The notes under the pieces were generated by a model. That model had not been told where the DNA came from. It did not search any database and was given only the letters and a program-made list of their open reading frames with translations. Of a DNA stretch of 64,000 bases, positions 13,601 to 28,600 are shown one piece after another (the first letter of the stretch is position 1; each line of letters opens with the position of its first letter). A program made the translations under genes and the position numbers. Source of the stretch: Mytilisepta virgata (lineage: Eukaryota > Mollusca > Bivalvia > Mytilida > Mytilidae); contig JAPWFG010000019.1 of NCBI GenBank assembly GCA_028015205.1, positions 1,550,001 to 1,614,000 on the forward strand. The letters run 5' to 3'.

Positions 13601-16600
13601 TCTCAATTTCACTTCAACAGAGCCAATCTCACTAAGAATACAGACAAGTCAATAAATACTGTTTTATTTTGCCTATCAGTAATTTATGTTGCAAGTAATA
13701 TAACTAAAATCTGCAGGTTGGTACATTTATCTATCACTCTCAAAATTTAGGGAATGTGAAAAATGATTCTATAGTGTTATAAGGTTATAGTGTGATAAAA
13801 AAGCAAATATTATGTTATCTATGTCAAGTTAAATTTTAGAACATGTACCAATAATATACTTATAACTTGTGTATTCAGGTACTTAATTAGTTTAGAATGC
13901 AGTGGTGATCCTGCTTGGGAGTGTTTAGTTAATCAACAGAGGTGGTTAACAACAATCCTACTTAGATGTAAAGAGCAACATTTACAAGAAGGTAATGAGA
14001 TATATTTTAATGTATTTATATAAGTTTTCTTCTTCAGCCTGCATCATAGCTCCCCTTTTTCATTTTAGTAGTCAGTTTACCAATGTAATAATTGAAAGTT
14101 TTATCAAAGTGAGCCAACAGACAAGAAGATGATTAAAGTATTTTATTATGAGCTTGGAATTTTTATCCTAGGAAATCAGTACTTCTATATTACCTCTTAA
14201 AACAGGTGAAAAATGTCTTCCATGCAAGATTCAACATTGAAATTCATTAGATCTTAAAAGATCATTTTTTATCATACCAATAACTGGACCAATCTTAAGT
14301 CAATATCAATAGCATATAAAACAAAAACCTTTTAAGCATTGTCACCACCTGGTTTCCTAGCCTTGGAATTTTTTATGCCCCATCCATGAAAAATCGGCCA
14401 TCATTGTTAATCCCTGTTAAATCTATAAATAGTCAAGAAAAATGTGCACAGTATGAACAGGTGCTCTTTATACAGAAGTTGACTCTTTCAACAGTGTTAA
14501 CCTAGAATTTCTTATTGCTTTTTTTTATCTGAAATAAGTTTAACTATTCATTATAAAGTTCAAGTGATAGACTAGTATTAATTAGTATATTATAATAAGT
14601 GTTTAAAAGGCAAATAACATTCTGTACCCTTCCAGAGCACCCCCAGTCACTTCCAGTTTTAATGTGAATTCACACTGCTAGTGCTTAAGTTTCTGTGCTG
14701 TTTGTTTAATTTATTATACATTGTTTTTTTTTTAATTATACTTGTATCCTTGTGGTGTTTGTGTGTTGTGTTCATTCTCATGACTTTGTCTTTTCTTAAA
14801 CTTCGAATTTGGGGACTTTTCCCACTGTTTTGTCGCTTCGGATTTCTTTTGCCAATATCTAAATTGTCATGAAAGCTCAGGTCATATACATTTCAAACAT
14901 ATTTTGTTTTTGCTTTTTACATTATACACTTGTTTGTCAAAAATATTTCAAATGATGATTGGTTTTGTGCTTTACAGAAAAAGAAAATCAACAAAATGGA
15001 GATGTATTTGGCACACCAAAAAGAACATCAGGACAATTGTTTAGAGGTAAGACCATCAACAAATAGGTTTTTTTTAAGTACATTACTGATCGAATAAAAT
15101 TATTCATTATGTACAAATACAAAAAGTTGAAAATATGGAAAATTGAATCATTAAATTTTAGTTTGAAACTTTTGCATGCATTTATGATAGCAAACCTATA
15201 TAAACAGACAGTATTTAAGATTTATTAATGTGGTTGGTGTACTTTTGTAACTGAATTTGACTAGAATTTGGCAATGATAAATACATTGCATTCATTTTTA
15301 AGCATAAAAGAACATTGTCTGTAGCTCTATGTATGATCTTTGTAATGAAATGAATGTAAGACTTTGCCTGCTATGCCTTATTATTTCACTATTTGTTAGC
15401 CAGGCCACACCAGAAAGGTGGTTGGCAAGTGAAATTATATGAATTGTGAGACAAAATTTATTTTTGGTTTACAAAATTGAATTGTGCAATATTTGAACTA
15501 TTAAAGGTGTGGCCTTAGCTAAATAAAGTTTGTTGTTGGTAATAGAACAGTTTACATAGTTATTTTAATATATAAATCATTTACTCATGGTATTTGTAAT
15601 TGTTTCAGCAAAACCAGGAGATTCCAGTAGTCTCAAGGTAGAACAAGGATGTAAGTCTTAATTATTTTTAAAATTTAAAATTTTTCAGAACTATATAAGG
15701 TCATCATTAATCATGGCCTACAGCCCTTTTGTAGAAATGCTTTTCCATTTTCATCAATCTAATTGGAGAACTATAATTCTTAACAGTGTTTTTTCCATGT
15801 ATGGGTATGAATACTTGTTGGCTACAATCAAGAGTAAAGTATAAGCAATTTTTACACTCAGGGTAAAATTTTACAAAAATAAGGTGCACCATCGTATAAT
15901 CTCCCAACAAACCACAGTAGGCCATGAATTATTTATTTATTATGCATGATTTTACTGTTACAATACTGTTTCTATTTAAAGACTACTTCCTTTGTTTGTA
16001 GGTAGTGTATACATAAGTAGATCAGGTTAAACTGTTTTATACAATTATTTTTCACCTGCACTCACATTTTTAAAACAAATTCTTTTTATTAACTTAAATT
16101 CTCCAAAAAAAAAAAAATTGTCAAATTCATACAAAAATGTGACAGTTATGCACACCACTAAATTACCCATTGAAGATTACTTCTCCAGGGATAATTAGTT
16201 ATCTCCCTTGTGTTACTTGTTAAGGGAGAATCACTGACTAATGTAATTCATTATATTTTCACATGACTCTGCAGGAGTCAGTTACTTCATCACATTAAAC
16301 ATTTATATCGCACACAGATGTCCCTGATCACAGTGCAAAAAAAGTTGCTTAGGCAATTAAATTTTTGGTGCATAATTCCACATTAATCACTATGATTGGG
16401 GATTCATGGCTAAGTTGGAGATCATCTGGTGTTTAATAAAGCTATATTTTCTTTATAAAAAATCTACACAAAAGTAATTTTCCTTACTCCTCACATAAAT
16501 AATCTCTATAATAAATATACATGTATTTTACTGACTACTTGATGGTCTTGGTTTGAAATAGATAGTGATACATGTATGACTCACATAATCCTGACAATAA

Positions 16601-19600
16601 AAAAAAAGCTTTTTTATACTTTCAAAATTATAGAAGTTGTATCATTTTGACCAGAAGGTAAACAATAGTAATTTAAATAATTTTCCGTATTAAAGTAAAT
16701 TATTTGCTGTCTTCATTGAATTGGGTACAGTCAAACCTTGGTAGCTTGAACTCAGATCATTCGAACACTACTGATGGCTCGAACCATTTTGAAAGTTCCA
16801 TCCATATTCCCTTTATTTTCATGTTAGAAAATCCTCAGATTCTTAAACAAAGATTTCTGGAAAAGTCAGACAAAAACTTTAGCCAGACAATGATAAAATT
16901 GTGCATTTTGAACTGAGTAATTAAATGGACAAGAGTGTTATTAGATACTTACAAGTGTGCTTAAAACAATCACAAGTATGATAAAAATATGTATGTTTAC
17001 TGTTTAATGTAATAAATATGTAATGATTACTGTTACATATTTTGACAGTCCATTTGATTTCCATCAGAGTTGAATTGAATATTTAATTCCTTTTTCTTAG
17101 CCATTTAACTTATCTAACTGAATAATTGTAATAAGAATTTTTAAGTAAATATTGATTTTTTTTACCTGGAAGTTTTTATTTCAACGAGTATATTATGTTT
17201 AGTATATATTACTTGTATTCTCTCTGTCTATGAGGAATGGATTTGAAATGTTTAAATGAATGAATATATTTTAACAATAATACTTCTTATCAAGATTTAA
17301 AAGCTATTGCCAATTATCTTTGAACCAGACAAAAAGGGCAAAGTTGATAAACAAGAGAACATGTTGAAAAAATTCAAAGTTCTTGAGAAGGTGCTTCAAT
17401 ATTGGAGAAAGATTTGGTTACAGATCAAGACCATATGTTGCTTTGTTTTTACCAATAACCTGACAGGTCATTTGAAGTTAGCAGCCTTTATTGTCTGTAG
17501 TATTAAACAACAGTTCTTAAGAACAATAATGACCAATGTTCATAGCAAAATGAGATAACAATGCTATTAGTTATTTCTTGTTCATATTGGTCCTCTTGAG
17601 CAGGTTGATTTTATTGAAGAAAAATAATGCTTACAGAAAAAAATATATATAATTTTTTGATGATTTGTCAATTTTTCACAATTTGTATTAGTGTTAAATT
17701 TAGTGTCAACAAAATAAAGTAATTATGATGTAATATATTGGAAAATAGTAACAACTTCAGTTATTTTATTTAATCGTGAAGTTCCATAAAATAAATAATT
17801 TTTTTTTTAAATGAAAAGGATGAGAATATTCTATGGCCACAAGGTGATAATTTCAAAATAAATTCTGCAAGTAGGCATGTTTCAGACATGCACATATTGT
17901 TGCTATGATGTTATGAATTATGTATTTACTAAGTGGAATGATTTGGTTTATAAACAAATACTTTTGACTAAAAAAATTAAGAAATTCTCAAAATCAATGC
18001 AGAATCGCAAAATGGCTTATCATACCTCCTTCAACTTCACAAGTAGCTGAATCGGAAAGATTGTACGTATTTTTACAGTTTATTTTTTTATTACAGCTTC
18101 AAAATATAAGACACCACAGAGAATAATGTATATAGAAGAATTATGTGAAATTATAACATATAACTTACCAGACTTGTGGAAACTTGGTCAGGCATATTTT
18201 TCTGGAGCATTAATAGTGAAGGAGGTAAGTAGAACATAGAGAATGGAAGGTTTGTTGGCATACTCCTCTTAAACATTTATAGTGTATTGGGTGTAAAGTA
18301 GAAGATAAGAACTTGGTAAGGTATATTTCTCTGAAGCGTTCATAGTAAACAGGGGAAGTAAAAGATTTAAACGTCGTCAGACGTGGTCTTTTCTGGGGCA
18401 TTGATACATGTAGTTGAGGAGGTTGGTGAGGAAAGAAACTTGATTTATAGGGATGATTATTTTGGGAATTTTCAAAGGAAAGTAGGTAAGCAGAGAATGG
18501 AAATATGATCAGGCATACTTTTCTAGGACATTCATAATAAAGTAGATAAGTAGGTCAGGCTTATTTCACTGGGACATTGATGGCAAGGGAGGTAAGTAGG
18601 CTGATGTTTCTGTGGCGCATTGATAGGATAGAAGTTTGAACTTTGTCAGCTATAATTCTTCACCTTCCATTCGAGAAATAATTCATGGTGACTTCCAAAT
18701 ATCCTAAGTTTTCCACAGGTAGGCCCTTTATGCCAAATATTTTGCCATGAGGGACAGCAAATTGTAAAATATCGGCATATAGGGCCTACCTATGGTAAAA
18801 TCGTGATATTTTCAAGCCAACCTGAATCATTTCTATTCTAATAGGACAGTTTTATAACATTTTGAAACAACCCAACATGAGTATTCAGCCACAGACACAC
18901 CATTACAAAACGCAAGTTATACTATGACATTGTTAAAGCTTTAAAATGTTATAAAACTGTCCTATTAGAATAGAAATGATTCAGGTTGGCTTGAAAATAT
19001 CACGATTTTACCATTGGTAGGCCCTATGTTCCGATATTTTACAACTTTACTATGACTTTGCTAAATAAGCCGTCTGTGAAGTTGGAATCAAAATATCCAT
19101 ATTTTGCCACGGATTTAGACTGAAAGCAATTGAAGCAGGTCATATAAGGATAAAAATTAAACTTTGACTTTTTTAAGTATTAATTATAATATAATATTGA
19201 TATACAGTGTAGCTGTTGTGTGCTGTCTTTACTTATTAAATAGATAGTTCGCAAGCACTGTTAATTTTAACTTCATATATCAAATATATATGTGCATACA
19301 AGGGTGAAGATATTTGCCTATGTTAATATGTTGACACTGATATGTAGTAGAATAAAACTTGATTAAGTTGCTGATCATTTTTGTCTTTCATTGTTTGTAG
19401 CAAACAGGAGAAAAGGCATTCAAAATAGATGTTTCTAAACACAGCCAATTTAAGGTAAGATATTTATCCAAATTTTTACCTACTTGTTCTATCCTTTGTT
19501 TTTGAACTCTGTAAGTAATATTTGAATATTTTTTATATAACTATATATGAAAGAATACAGCACCTTACTTAACCAGATGACATGTTGTAAGTAAATTTTA

Positions 19601-22600
19601 GTGTTTAATTAAAGGATTGTTTTTGTTCGATCAATCCATGGAGTAAGATGAGTTCAAGCCACCAAAATTGACTGTATACTGTACATCATAATAGTTATTA
19701 TTATGTATTTTAGCACATGATTACAGAAACCATTGGGTTGTTTTGTAATCTAGCTAGAGCTGCTTTCTTGCCACAAACTCTGCCAGAAAAGCTCTCAGCA
19801 GAAGACATGACAAAGTATGGTCCATGGAAAGAATTCAAGCAAGATATTCCTGGAGCCTGGCTTCCATCTTGTGTTAGACACATAAGGTTACTATATTTTT
19901 TTTTATATCCTGAAGGTTTTTTTCCTGCCAGAACATTTCTTCATCGCAAAATGCTTTTGCATCAACCCGTTATGAAGCATCTTAGAATCCCCTTGTTTGT
20001 TAAAACAGAATCATAGTATCTAGTTAAATAGGTTCATTACATGGAATAAAAAATTTCTAGATTAGGCACTGATTAACATAGTGATAATTTATATATTAAA
20101 ATATCTGAAATTTAGAATGTACAGATGTATTTCATTACTAAAACTAATCAAGTGGTCTTGTGGTAGCATACTAGAATTTTGGAGGTAATCAGTTCAGTCC
20201 TTGGCTGGGTCAAACCAGTAACTTTAAAATTGGTATTCACTGCCTTTGTGTTCAGCATGTGGCATTTAGAAGTAAAAACAAAGACTGGTCTGCATTTTGT
20301 TTGTCTTCCGGCAGACTGTAACCATGTAAGCTAGCATATTAAACAAATCCAACTTAGCTTTGATTTAGAACAAAACATAGTTCATATTTACATATCAGCA
20401 TGTTCTTATGTTGAATATGCATGTAATAATTGTCACTGAATGTTAAACAACAATATACAATTATTCTATAAATACACTTTGGTCTTGCATATACTATTGA
20501 CAAACTGGCTTAATAAGTAATCATCCTAGGTAGGAAAATTTTTTATTATTATTTTACAGAAATTGTGTTGGTTCCTTGTCATTGTTAGATTTACCAGGGG
20601 ATTCTCCTACGTTAATTAATGATTTGGCATTTGATATGAGAACCAACTGTATGTTTACATTATTACAACAAGCTATATCAGGTCAGTATATGATATTCAT
20701 ATAATACTAATAAGGTGTAATTACTCAGAAAATATCCCTGGCTCAAAACAGATATAGATTTTTATTTAATAAAGGAGATATCAGCAGCAAAGGTGAGAAA
20801 AACAAAGTGGAGATTTCCAGGAAAGAATTTTTGGCGACTGTTACAATAGTAGTAACATCTCTTGACCCAGACATGGGATGCCACTCCAAAACTATTTTTA
20901 GTTAACTTGGGCAAATTTTGTTAAATTTCATCTGTTTATTTTAACATTTCCTGGTATTTATTTAATAAATACTAAACTGGAAAATGCACTTACTGTATAT
21001 GTTGTATGTTGTATGATCAAAAATATATTTTCATGACCTGTTCAGACTTCTGTAATTTTGTGGACACCTTAAAAGTATTCTTTCTTGCAGATATTAAACA
21101 GCTGCATACCAGAGAAACATGGACAGTGGAAACAGATGATGAATCAGGGGGAACAACTCAACTGGTAAATTTTATTTTAAAGTTAACAATGACCATCTTT
21201 TCTAAATATATAACAAAATATCTTTAAAAATCAATCTTTCAGAAACTCAATCTAATTAAAATTAGTTCTTCGCACTTGCTCCTTATTTTCGTTCCGTTGT
21301 TTATATGACGTGCATGGGAGATCAAACTACTGTCACTTGAGGGTCATGTTTAGGGTAAAATATGCTGTAGCCAATCAGGGATGCAGCTATAAAATCTAGG
21401 TATTGAACTGGCATAGAAGTTATTGTAGTGTCTAGACTAATTCCGAATGTAAAATAACAAAATATGGCAGCCTCCATGTGATTTTTATTTCATAATCTGA
21501 ATCGTTAAAAGTTATTGTTTTTAAGTCTACCAATGAATTCCAATGGCCTCAGGTGAATTATTAACACCGCAAAACATATGTATGAGAACAAACAGTTGTG
21601 TATTGTGTGGATACTCATTCATTAAAACTGAAATTTTGGCAACGGGAGAGTGGGTAGAAAAAAAAACTCTTCAAACAAAAGCTGAAGTTTGACTCATTAA
21701 TTGGTTAATTGTAATTGACTTTCTAGACGCTGATTGGTTGGTCAAAGTTCAGCAAATTTGACCCTTGACATGACCTTCAAGCGGCTGTAGTTAGATCTCC
21801 CACACGTGACATGTAAACAACCGAACGAAAATAAGGAGCAAGTGCGGAGAACTAATTTTAATTAGATTGTCAGAAATTGCATGTTGTACATCTGTGATTT
21901 GACTATTTTGCAAAACTGATGTCCGATATATGAAATTTACTAATATCAACTTTGTTTATACAGTTAAAAAATAAATGAAGAACATACAAGGTAAATTTTA
22001 ATAAGACAACAAACAGACAAAATTGAAAAAAAAAACTATAAATAGATCATTGTACAGTATGTCCACACTGCATTACAAGCTTTCAGTGTTTCAATAAGAC
22101 ATTTCACAAAAATCTCAAAATGTCTGAAATAAACAAACATTTGATATATACTGAAAAATTTTTTAAGTCACAGAAAATTACGTGTAAAATGCATGTTATT
22201 GTAATGGAATGTACATGTGTGTAGTTTTTATAGAAAATTGTAGTTTTCTTTTGTTTAAAGGTTTTTTTTTTTTAATTTTTACTCAAAAAGATTAGAAATG
22301 TTGATTGGGAAAAGGTATGTGTTTTATAACATACATGTAATGCTTAAAATTGAGTCATGTAGCTTAAAAAAAATTCTTATTCATTACTACAGCCAGCTCT
22401 GTTTGAAAATATTGTCAATGAAACTGTTCAGCATTTACATGAAGTTGTTGTGCAGAATAAACTAGGTGAATCAGAGGTAAGTTTGTAATTACTGAACAGA
22501 AAATTTACATGTCCTTCACAATCATTCCTTTGTTGGTTTAATCTGTAGATTCAAAATATGAAATCTCTGGATTGTATATTATAGAATGTCAAAGCAAAAT

Positions 22601-25600
22601 GATATGTTTAATTTATTTAAACAGATCAGATAAAGATAACAAAGCTATTTTAAAAAAAAGCTAAAGGACTGGTATGATGTGTTTCAGTAAGGACAGAGTT
22701 ACCATCCGTAATCACTAAAAAGAAATGTACAATGTGGTATTAAAAAAAGTCAACTTCTAAGCATTAGAAGTACAATTGCTCCAAAGATACAATTGTTAAT
22801 CAGTAAATGTTGTTAAAAGACTTCTTTGTGATACCATTATTATTGAAACTTTAAATGATTTTCTATGACAGAAGGGTTTGAGTATAAAGTAAAAACTACT
22901 CAGCAGTTAAAGTGAAAAGAAAATGGTTAAGGACAAGGACAAGGAAATATTCATGGTTTTATGGCAGCTTCTAAATAAATGTGACTTTAGTAAAATGCTG
23001 ATGATGCCAATTCTTGATAGATTGGACAAATCTTTTTTTTTATGTATATACTGTGGTGGCAAACTGCCTCAACCAATTCTTCAAAAGTATGATAAACACA
23101 GGAATCTGAGATTAATGAAATATTACAATTCTCATGTATCAAGACTAAATTGAGTGATTTGCCTTTATGTTACAGATATTTAGTCAAAGGACAGTACAGA
23201 AAGATTCCACACATCTGTGTTCTGAACTGCTACAAGCATTTGCGCCTTGTTTAGAGTGTCTAGCCTTTATACCTGTAACATCTGGTACTCCTGCAAGGTA
23301 GATTTCATATATTTTCATGCTTTGTAGTAATCCGTAATTTTTTTTGTCAGCTTGATTTAAATATGACTATTCTAAAGTGTTTAAGATTTTCAAGTACATG
23401 TATAATGTTTACTGTTGAACATCTTTTTCTCATAATAGTAAGAAAGTCAGGATATTTCTAAAGTTTGCTCAATATGTATTGAATATCACAACACATCTGT
23501 GATAATTCATTTCATGGGTACTTGTACAGGTATATATATTTCTTTATTACAAAATGTAATATACCCAATCTTGATTTCTTATTAAAATCAATTTGGGATA
23601 ATATGTGACAATTGCAGCAATATGGGGTTTGAGGGGTGAATAAAATTTAAGTGCAGATATGGGTTATTTGACATTTGAAATGATACCAAAATATTTCTTG
23701 CATTTTTACCAGTATTAATCCTTTAAAGATAATTTATTTTCTCTGTATAAAAGATTATTATGCATGAAATAGTTGGAAGATGAGAAATACTTCAGTTCAT
23801 AGTAATAAAATAGTATTGATTATTTTTTCATTTTTTTAGCAATACATCAGATTCTAAGAAAAGATTTTCAACATCAAGTGTTGATTTAGAAGAAAATTCA
23901 GTTCAGTTTGTAAGTTGGTAACTTTTTAGGTCACCTGTCCTAAAAGGACATGAGCTTTTGCCATCACTTGGCGTCCGGCTTCCAGCGTCCGTTTTTCAAA
24001 GATCTTCTCTTCTGAAACCAATTACACCCATACTTATTCTGAATGATTCTTAGGGTATCTAGAATAAATTTGTGTTTTATTTTCTTGTCCGTCAAGAAAC
24101 ATGGCCGCCATGGCTAAAAATAGAACATAGGGGGTAAACTTCAGTTTTTGGCTTATATCTCAAAAACTAAAGCATTTAGAGCAAAATTGACATTGGGTAA
24201 AAATGGTCATCAGGTGAAGATGTACCTGCTATGAAATTTTCAGATGAATTGGTCACCCTTTTGTTGGGTTATTGATCCTGAATTGTTAATTTTAAGGAAA
24301 TTTGGCAGTTTTGGGTTGTTATCTTGAATATTATTATAGATAAAGACAAACTTTAAACAGCAAAAATGTTCAGCAAAGTCAGGTCTACAAATAAGTCAAT
24401 ATGACCAAAATCGTCAATTGACCCCTTATAGGAGTTTTTGCACTTTAAAGACAATTTTTCACATTTTTTTCGTCATCTTTGTGAACTTTTAAAAAACTTC
24501 TTCTGAAACTACAGAAACAATTTCAGCCAAACTTAGGCTGAAAGAGGGTATCTAGTATAAATTTTGTTTTAATTTTTTGTCTGTCGAGAAACATGGCTGC
24601 CATGGCTAAAAATAGAACATAGGTGAAAATGCACATTTTGGCTCATATCTCAAAAACTAAAGCAGTTAAAGCAAAACTGACAAGTAGTAAAAATGTTTAT
24701 GAGGTCAAATACTACCTGCCATGACATTTTCAGATGAATCAGGCATCCCATTTTTAGCTCACCTGACCCGAAGGGTCATGTGAGCTATTGCCATCACTTG
24801 GCGTCCGTCGTCCGTCCGTCCGTCGTCCGTCCGTCCGTCCGTCGTCCGTCCGTCCGTCCGTCCGTCGTCCGTTAACTTTTTCAAACGTTAACTCCTCCAA
24901 CACCATAAGTCCAACTGCAACCAAACTTGGTACAGTTATTAATTGGTATGGGTGCTACAAATCTATTGTTTGGATTTTTGATTCGTATAAAAACATGGCC
25001 GTTATGGCTAAAAATAGAACATAGGGGTAAATCGCAGTTTTTTGCAAATAAGTCAGAAACGGTCACAGATATCAAAATTCTGGCATAGGGTAAAAGTGTT
25101 CAGCACCTCAAGATCTACCTGCCCTGAAATTTTGAAGAAGATCCAACGACCCATGTAGGAGTTATTGCCCTTTTTTTGACATTTTTGGCTTTTTTTTATG
25201 TTATTATTTCAAAAATCTTCTCCTCTGAAACTACTGAATGGATTTGGATAAAACTTAGCATGATTGTTCCTTAGGGTATCCTGCACAAAATTATGCTTCG
25301 ATTTTTGATCCGTCGAAAAACATGGCCACTGTTGCTAAAAATAGAACATAGGGGTCAAACAACAGTTTTTTTTATGTTATTATTTCAAAAATCTTCTTCT
25401 CTGAAACTGCTATTCAAAATCAAATGAAACTTGGTAAGATTGTTCCTTAGGGTATCCTGCAAAAAGTTTATGCTTCGATTTTTGATCCGTCGAAAAACAT
25501 GGCCACTGTTACTAAAAATAGAACATAGGGGTCAAACAACAGTCCTTCGCAAATATCTCAAAAATCATTAGGTTACGGCAAATTCTGGCAAGTTGAAAGT

Positions 25601-28600
25601 GTTCAGCATGATGAGAGCTACCTGTGTGCTGATTTGTTTTATGTTATTATTTCAAAAATCTTCTTCTCTGAAACTACTATTCAAAATCAAATGAAACTTA
25701 TGTTACATTTGTAGTCTCATCGTCTTTTTAAAGCATATTATAACCATTACATTTAAATTTCTTTTAAACAACGATAAGAGGATTTGGTTTGTACAAACAT
25801 TATTCATTTCATTTGAAAAAGTTCAAATTTATTTCTCTGAGAAACGCGAATACGCAATTCCGTTCCGAACTCGTTTCGAAATTCTTTTCAAAAGTAAACT
25901 TCCAGGTAGGAAAAAATCAATAAATTTTACTTAAAAATCGATCTTGTTTCAATCAAATTTATTAATTTAGATAGTTTAAATGGTTTAGAAAGCCGAAAGT
26001 AACACTCGATGAGGACTGAAAGTAATTAACTTGCATAAGAAGTTAAAATTACTGACTGCCACCACCTGAGAACAACGATCGTAACTTTGACAATTTTGAA
26101 ATCGTCGGAAAAATAGAGTTGTCAAAAAATTCAAATTTCCTTGAATTTTCAAAAGTGTCCAATAATTAGGGTTATTACGGTAGATGTATTATTAACATGC
26201 ATATGCCTGTGCAAGTATAGCCCCCACCTCTGCCGTTGTTATTCATAGATGTGACTAATAGGGAGCCGTTTGTCAGCTCAGTGCAGATGTTTATGACATA
26301 GTTTTGCTTACATTTAATACAGATTATTATTGTACAAAACATGTATTTAGATATGAGAAATCAACACTGGTTACTTGTTTGAACATTGATATGAAAATGA
26401 AGTACCAATCAACACCACAATCCATTTTTATTATAAATGTTAAAAGAAATTCCCACGTAACCTAAATGTAGGCTATTATTAGGTGCGAGTAATTATTCTA
26501 TTTCTAAGTAGAATGGAATGAATTACACAAGAGAATGTTCAAGAACTAAAAAATGTATGCACATGGGGAAACTCAACATATCCCAAGAACTAAACAATGT
26601 ATGCACATGGGGAAACTCACCATATCCCAACCTTATATCACCAGTTGAATCTAAATTCTAATAAAAGAATAAAACAGGAATATTTATTTTCCGCTGATTG
26701 TTGTCAGTCCCGCTAAGGTTTTGGGATGATTACATGAAAAGAATTTTTTAGGGATACAGGGATTGAATTTTAATATTTTATTCACTAGCTAAAAAAGCAA
26801 GTTATTTTTTTTAATTGCTAAAATTTCTTAAAACTTGTTTGTTTTCTTACATACTAATTCATGTGCAAATAATGTTTTCACTCTATATTTTCTATTTCTA
26901 AGGTTGTTTTTTTTTTCAGATAATCATTCATAACCAAATGTGAAATCTGCAGGAATGGAAACTGTTTTGATCTCTTTTAAAATCAAAATATTTATTTTCT
27001 GGAAACTGGGGATTAAAATAATTTACATGTAATTTTAAAAATCTTACAACACAATTTTTTCCAACTCACAAAATTTTTCGAGTAGAATTTTTATTGACTT
27101 GCTAAATTTAAAATTAACTTGAATTTAGCTAATATTTCTTGTAAATTTCAATCCCTGGGATAAAATGTAAATTTTCAAAGCTGTTTAGTTTATTGTAATG
27201 CATGACCACTGGTCCTTTTACTGGGGTTCTGCCCCTGACCCTCAATTTGATTTTCTCCTGAGGATTATTCCCGTATATTAAATTCAGTTGAGCACAGCTT
27301 CTCATATTTGTTGAGCTCCAGTACGCATATGTAACTGTAGATGATATACGTCGGGGGTTGTATACTCTTTGCTTAGTATGTTCTATTTTACAGATTCATT
27401 GATTTTCAAATAACTTTGATGTTAGATTTAAGAATCAGTTAACGAAATTAAAATTTGGATCTTGAACTTTATAAAAAAAATTGTGATATACTTTGAAATT
27501 TGTGACCTTGTGATATGATCAAAATTATCAACAAATACTTAGTTTCATCATTAAAAAAACTCAATTGTACAAGTTTTAAACTAAGAAAACTGCTTTGCTC
27601 CAAATAGGCCAATGGGGCGGAATCCTAACCCTCATGAAATGTTAAAATTGTGAAACTAGATGAATACAAGTACATTTTGCATGCAAAAAAGCTCTCGTGT
27701 TGGTGATTTGGTTTTATTTTGTAATCATTATCTGGTTGTGTTACAAACTGTCTCGTAAAAGTAGACAGTAGATGTAGTTAATATGCATGTATTATTTGTA
27801 TGCCCTAATGCAGACACCTAGGGCATTTATAGTGTTCACATCAATTCATTCATCTGTTTAACAGCTGTTCATCTGTCCCAAATCAGGTTTTCCTTCTGGT
27901 TTTAGTTGCTTTTCCGTGGAGGAATATGCTATCATCATGAAACTTTTTACACACATGCATAAGAATATAAACAAATAAATTATAAAAAAATTGTACAAAT
28001 TTACCTGTCCCATCAACTTGCAGTTTCTTCATTGTTAAAAGATCAAAGAAAAAGGGAGTGTTGTACTTTTCAGTAAAGATTGTAACTTAATACACATATG
28101 CATCAGAATATAAGCATAAAAAAATTACCACATAAAAAGTATATCAATGTTTTAGTGATTTAAAAAAAACATGTTACATAATTTTGTTGTAGTATGATTT
28201 GTAATCAATATAAAATATAGTAAGACTTTCTTGGAGATTATTAAGTTGTACAAGTCTGCAAAACTTCTTGTTTCAGTAGCAATCAAACAAGTTTTCATAA
28301 GGTCTCCGCAATTTCTTGTAGAGTAGATGTCACGTCACAGTTTTCCAGGCATGCAGCTTCATGCCGCAATGTTTTGATATTAAGCAATGAAATTATAACT
28401 TAAAATAAATACATCTGCACATTATTGTCAAAATTTTAGGAAGTGAATATTGGTTATAAGATGATGAGCAGTGAGGGAAATGATGTCATAACAATGTCAG
28501 CCACTACTAATGACAGTGTCTTAATATTTGGTATGCAGCATCGGGTCCTATTAATCCAAAAACTGTGAATTAGAATATTTAAAAAAGATATAGTCAACTT

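Larger units (their letters stand above)
12520..18096. other. EXOC2 introns w7-w12, nothing recognised
   Basis: Outside exons w8-w11, these introns are AT-rich and I find no element ends, RNA genes or defensible ORFs. The longest is 15651-18096 (2.4 kb). Confidence 0.5.
21879..23839. other. EXOC2 introns around w17-w19, nothing else recognised
   Basis: Outside exons w17 and w18 I see no repeats with defined ends and no defensible ORF. Confidence 0.5.

Noticed and set aside
24788..25024. 78-codon frame rich in [12 protein letters not shown]
   Set aside because: Translation of the CCGT microsatellite of element B.
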